Shown here one piece after another: positions 23,233 to 26,165 of a stretch of 26,165 nt of DNA. Location of the stretch: the NCBI GenBank assembly GCA_050954505.1, contig JBPBPY010000012.1:1-26165 (forward strand). Reading direction: 5' to 3'. The DNA comes from JAQGMO01 sp050954505. GTDB lineage: Bacteria > Pseudomonadota > Gammaproteobacteria > Burkholderiales > Burkholderiaceae_D. A program made the translations under genes and the position numbers. The first letter of the stretch is position 1. The number at the start of each line of letters is the position of its first letter. The notes beneath the pieces are model-generated. The model was not told the origin of the DNA, searched no databases, and worked only from the letters and a program-made list of their open reading frames with translations.

Positions 23233-24486
23233 TTACGGTTTGACTTTGTAATTGCGCACGGCGTTGAGGCTTTCGGCCAGCGTCGGCATTTCGATGGTCA
23301 GGTCGCTGGCCTGGACCTGTTTGAGCAGTGCCTGGGTGGCCTGGGTCTGCGCGGCACGGGTATCGAAATATTTGTTGATGGTCGATTGCGCGGCCAGCAG
23401 GTCGCTGCGAAACGCAGGCTCGTTGCGCGACAACAGGGCCAGGCGTGCATTGAGCAGGCGCAGCTTGAGGTTTTCACGCGCATAGTAGGCTTGTGCCGGC
23501 GAGAGCAGCAAGGCGTCCGGCGTGCCAACGGTGCGCACCCGCACCAGCTGGCGCAATTCACCCCAGACTTCGCTGGTCAGGCTTTGCCATTTTTCATTCA
23601 ATGCGCCGAACCAGCCGGCATCTGCCGGTGTCGTCGGCGCTGTACCGTTTGCCGCGGCAGCCGACGCAGCAGCGCTGCCGGCAACCGGGGACGCTGCAGG
23701 GGCAGCCGTGCTGCGGGCTGGTGTGACGCGGCGGTTCTTCGCCCCGGGCGCCGGCGCCACCGGCGTCTCATCAGCCAGCAGAGGCATGCCGTCGATCTGC
23801 GCAATGATGCTGTCGAGGCGCAGCGCCAGGCCCGTCATGTCGACGCTGGGCAGGGCCTTGAGCTTGTCGATGTCGTGGGACAGGCTGCGGCGGATGGTGA
23901 TGAATTGCGGCTTGTCGGAACGCGACAGCCGGGCATCGGCATTTTGCAGGGCAATCAATGCGCCGCGGACGTTGCCGGCCAGCTGCAGCTGCTGGCTGGC
24001 AGTCGAGAGCACCTGTTCGATTTCCGCCAGCGACCAGTCGTCGCGCGTCTTCGACAGGTCCTGGTACAGCTGGTCGAGCGCGAGTTGCTGGCTTTGCGTT
24101 TCCACCTGCTTCGATTCGATCACCGCCATGCGCGACTGCATGTCCTTGATGCCGTCCTGGGCCGACTTGACGATGCCGCGCGTCTCGTTGTTGAGGGTGT
24201 CGCCGGCCACCAGCCGCTGCGCCACTTCGATGCGCAAGCTCTTCAGGTTGGCATGGGTATTCCACCACAATGCAGCCATCAACAGCAGCAGGATCACCAG
24301 CAGCAGCGCATACAGGCGCGCTGCACTGACCAGGAAGCGGCCATTGCCCCGGCCAGCGCGTGCCATTGCGGGCGCGGAAGACATCGGCGAAGGCGAGGCA
24401 GCCGATGCCGCGGCGGCAGACGCAGCGCTCGAAGACGACATCGGATCGGGGGGCAACAACTCTGGAGAGGAAAGCGGCTGGGTCAT
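23233..24486 (-). CDS. hemX: HemX-like membrane protein (uroporphyrinogen-III C-methyltransferase-like)
   Basis: A 417-residue protein of the HemX family. The first 45 residues are a Ser/Ala/Pro-rich cytoplasmic region. One membrane segment follows (about 55-73, ARLYALLLVILLLLMAALWW). Then comes a long periplasmic helical region with coiled-coil character (about 75-230). A Pro/Ala-rich linker lies at about 240-290, and a helical C-terminus ends in TLAESLNAVRNYKVKP. Despite the common annotation, no S-adenosylmethionine-binding methyltransferase motif is visible, so catalysis is doubtful and a structural role in the haem pathway is more likely. It lies 2 nt after hemD and 5 nt before hemY. Confidence 0.9.
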   Translation of the reverse strand: MTQPLSSPELLPPDPMSSSSAASAAAASAASPSPMSSAPAMARAGRGNGRFLVSAARLYALLLVILLLLMAALWWNTHANLKSLRIEVAQRLVAGDTLNNETRGIVKSAQDGIKDMQSRMAVIESKQVETQSQQLALDQLYQDLSKTRDDWSLAEIEQVLSTASQQLQLAGNVRGALIALQNADARLSRSDKPQFITIRRSLSHDIDKLKALPSVDMTGLALRLDSIIAQIDGMPLLADETPVAPAPGAKNRRVTPARSTAAPAASPVAGSAAASAAAANGTAPTTPADAGWFGALNEKWQSLTSEVWGELRQLVRVRTVGTPDALLLSPAQAYYARENLKLRLLNARLALLSRNEPAFRSDLLAAQSTINKYFDTRAAQTQATQALLKQVQASDLTIEMPTLAESLNAVRNYKVKP

Positions 24487-24488
24487 TT

Positions 24489-25259
24489 TCAGGATTGTAA
24501 CGCGCGCAGCACGGCAGCGTCGCCGGAACCGGTCAGCAAGATCTGTGCAAAACCAAGCTGGCGCGCCGTTTCTTCAATGCGTTGATGGGGAACGATCAAT
24601 TGCTGCCGTTGCAATTTTGCAACGGCGTTTTTATCGTCCAATGCCGCAGCCATGACCACGCCAAAACGCAGCGCTTCGGAACTGGTGACGATCCAGGTCG
24701 GCTCGCTGTCGATCAAGCTGCGCAGGCGCTGCTGCATTGGCTGGTCGAGTACGGGTGCCTGGCGGCGGTAGGCAGCCACCTGGGTCACCTGGGCGCCGGC
24801 CGCGTGCAGCGCATCGGCCAGCAATTCACGGCCGCTTTCGCCGCGCAGCACCAGCACCTGCCGGCCGCGCAGTCGGGCGATATCGAGCGTCTCCAGCAGC
24901 GTCTGCGAATCGGTGCGCAAGGTGTTGGCTGGACTGATGATGGTGGCGTTGCAATCATTCATGCCGTGCGCGGCCAGCGCCGCCCGGCTGCCCTCCCCCA
25001 TGACAGCCAGGTGCAGACCTGCTGGCCAGTGCGGGCGCGCCGCGAACGCGGCGGCAATGGCATTGGGACTGACGAAGGCAATCAATGCATAGGCTTGCAG
25101 GTCGGCCAGCGCTGCCAGCAAGGCCGACTGGTCAGGCAGCGGCGCAATCTCGAGCAACGGAAAGACAACCGCTGCGCGGCCCAGCGCGCGCACCCGCGCG
25201 GCCAACGCCGTGGCCTGCGCCAAGGGCCGCGTGACGATGATGGGATCGTTTATCTGCAT
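24489..25259 (-). CDS. hemD: Uroporphyrinogen-III synthase
   Basis: A cytoplasmic enzyme that closes hydroxymethylbilane into uroporphyrinogen III with inversion of ring D, the step after HemC. The 256-residue length is normal. The sequence is poorly conserved in this family, but typical blocks are present: IIVTRPLAQATALAARV at the N-terminus, YALIAFVSPNAI near 60, VLVLRGESGRELLADALHAAGAQV in the middle, and PTWIVTSSEALRF near 190. The ATG at 25259 overlaps the hemC stop by 10 nt, indicating translational coupling. The stop is 2 nt before the hemX start. Confidence 0.93.
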   Translation of the reverse strand: MQINDPIIVTRPLAQATALAARVRALGRAAVVFPLLEIAPLPDQSALLAALADLQAYALIAFVSPNAIAAAFAARPHWPAGLHLAVMGEGSRAALAAHGMNDCNATIISPANTLRTDSQTLLETLDIARLRGRQVLVLRGESGRELLADALHAAGAQVTQVAAYRRQAPVLDQPMQQRLRSLIDSEPTWIVTSSEALRFGVVMAAALDDKNAVAKLQRQQLIVPHQRIEETARQLGFAQILLTGSGDAAVLRALQS

Positions 25260-26165
25260 GCCTCGAGAATCGCTTCGACGCCCTGCCCGATCAGCAGCGT
25301 GGCAATCTGGCGTCCCAGTGCCTCGGGTGCATCGGCCGGACCGCTGGCACTGGCGCTGGCCATGCGCTGCCCATCCGGGGTGGCCACCAGTGCGTCCATG
25401 TGCAGCACATCGCCATCCGCGGTGTGCTCCACGGTGGCATGGGCAGCCAGCGGAATCGAACAGCTGCCGCCAAAGGTGCGCGAGAGCGTGCGTTCGGCAA
25501 TCACCGCTTGCCAGGTAGCCGGGTGGTTCAAGGGCGCCAGCAAGGCTTGCAGCTCAGTGCGCCCGGCCGCGATCTCGATGGCCATTGCCCCCTGCCCCGG
25601 CGCCGGCAGGCTGACCGAAGGCGCCAGCAGCGCCTTGATGCGCTGCTGCAGTCCAAGGCGAATCAGGCCGGCGGCTGCCAGGATGATGGCGGCATACTCG
25701 CCGCGGTCAAGTTTTGCCAGCCGGGTGTCGACGTTGCCACGCAGTGGCCGAATCACCAGTTTCGGAAACCGCGCAGCGATCAGCGCCTGGCGGCGCAGGC
25801 TGCTGGTGCCGACCACTGCGCCGTCGGGCAAGTCGGCCAGCGCGGCATGGGAATTGGAGACAAAGGCATCGCGCGCATCTTCGCGTTCGAGCACCGCGGC
25901 CAGAGCAAAACCTTCGGGCAGCTCCATCGGCACATCCTTGAGCGAATGCACGGCAAGGTCGGCGCGCGACTCGGCGATGGCCAGTTCCAGTTCCTTGACG
26001 AACAAGCCCTTGCCGCCCACCTTCGAGAGCGTGCGGTCGAGGATCTGGTCGCCGCGCGTGGTCATGCCGAGGATTTCAACGGTCGACTGCGGATACAATG
26101 CCAGCAGCCTGGCGCGCACATGCTCGGCCTGCCACAGGGCGAGCCGGCTTTCGCGTGAAGCGATG
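25250..26165 (-). CDS. hemC: Hydroxymethylbilane synthase (porphobilinogen deaminase), 5' end cut by window
   Basis: This enzyme joins four porphobilinogen molecules into hydroxymethylbilane in the cytoplasm. The frame stays open to the window edge: before the internal GTG at 26119 it reads IASRESRLALWQAEH, a conserved N-terminal block. The true start therefore lies a few codons beyond 26165, and about 304 residues are visible. Conserved parts include GDQILDRTLSKVGGKGLFVKE, the DLAVHSLKDVP active-site region, TSSLRRQALI and LRGNVDTRL. The dipyrromethane-cofactor cysteine lies in FGGSCSIPL (Cys codon at 25460-25462). The stop overlaps hemD by 10 nt. It is the first visible gene of the hemCDXY operon. 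Confidence 0.96.
   Translation of the reverse strand, partial: IASRESRLALWQAEHVRARLLALYPQSTVEILGMTTRGDQILDRTLSKVGGKGLFVKELELAIAESRADLAVHSLKDVPMELPEGFALAAVLEREDARDAFVSNSHAALADLPDGAVVGTSSLRRQALIAARFPKLVIRPLRGNVDTRLAKLDRGEYAAIILAAAGLIRLGLQQRIKALLAPSVSLPAPGQGAMAIEIAAGRTELQALLAPLNHPATWQAVIAERTLSRTFGGSCSIPLAAHATVEHTADGDVLHMDALVATPDGQRMASASASGPADAPEALGRQIATLLIGQGVEAILEACR

Overview
The window looks like a betaproteobacterial chromosome, most likely Burkholderiales and probably Oxalobacteraceae (Massilia, Janthinobacterium or Herbaspirillum-like). This rests on protein family types, GC-rich codon use and gene order; no database search was possible. It joins the edge of an integrated element (about 1-3747) to ordinary housekeeping DNA (about 3748-26165).

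Left region, 1-3747, plus strand. This is the int-proximal end of a prophage or other integrative element, visibly less GC-rich than the rest. A run of small phage-type genes, most linked by 4-base ATGA stop/start overlaps, leads into a helix-turn-helix (excisionase-like) gene. That gene overlaps a complete tyrosine integrase gene by 193 nt. The integrase ends 75 nt from the 3' end of a minus-strand tRNA-Ser(CGA), the classic attachment site. The other end of the element is outside the window.

Middle region, 3748-12226, minus strand. It holds tRNA-Ser, serS, a small unknown gene, an S41 (CtpA-like) protease, rarA, lolA and ftsK. The order ftsK-lolA-rarA-serS matches the enterobacterial arrangement, with the protease and the small gene added between rarA and serS. 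Diverging from ftsK is trxB (12793-13755, plus strand), preceded by a 566-nt gene-free stretch with a good promoter at its far end, then an Smr-domain gene. Next comes a 648-residue protein of unknown family (14624-16570) with a Ser/Ala/Pro-rich N-terminus and no membrane segments. It is the most novel-looking coding sequence here and could be a secreted effector or toxin.

Right region, 16737-26165. A P-II regulator (probably glnB) and glutamine-dependent NAD synthetase (nadE) lie on the minus strand. A predicted N-acyltransferase with two unusual hydrophilic insertions lies on the plus strand. Inorganic pyrophosphatase (ppa) follows on the minus strand with its own promoter and terminator. 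Last is a tight minus-strand haem operon hemC-hemD-hemX-hemY, with hemC cut by the window edge and a terminator after hemY.

The points most worth a second look are the 648-residue unknown protein, the inserted segments in the acyltransferase, the deep xis/int overlap, the coupled small-gene cassette beside it, and repeated short motifs in three regulatory spacers (tRNA-Ser leader, ctpA upstream region, trxB leader). No CRISPR array, rRNA or insertion sequence was seen.
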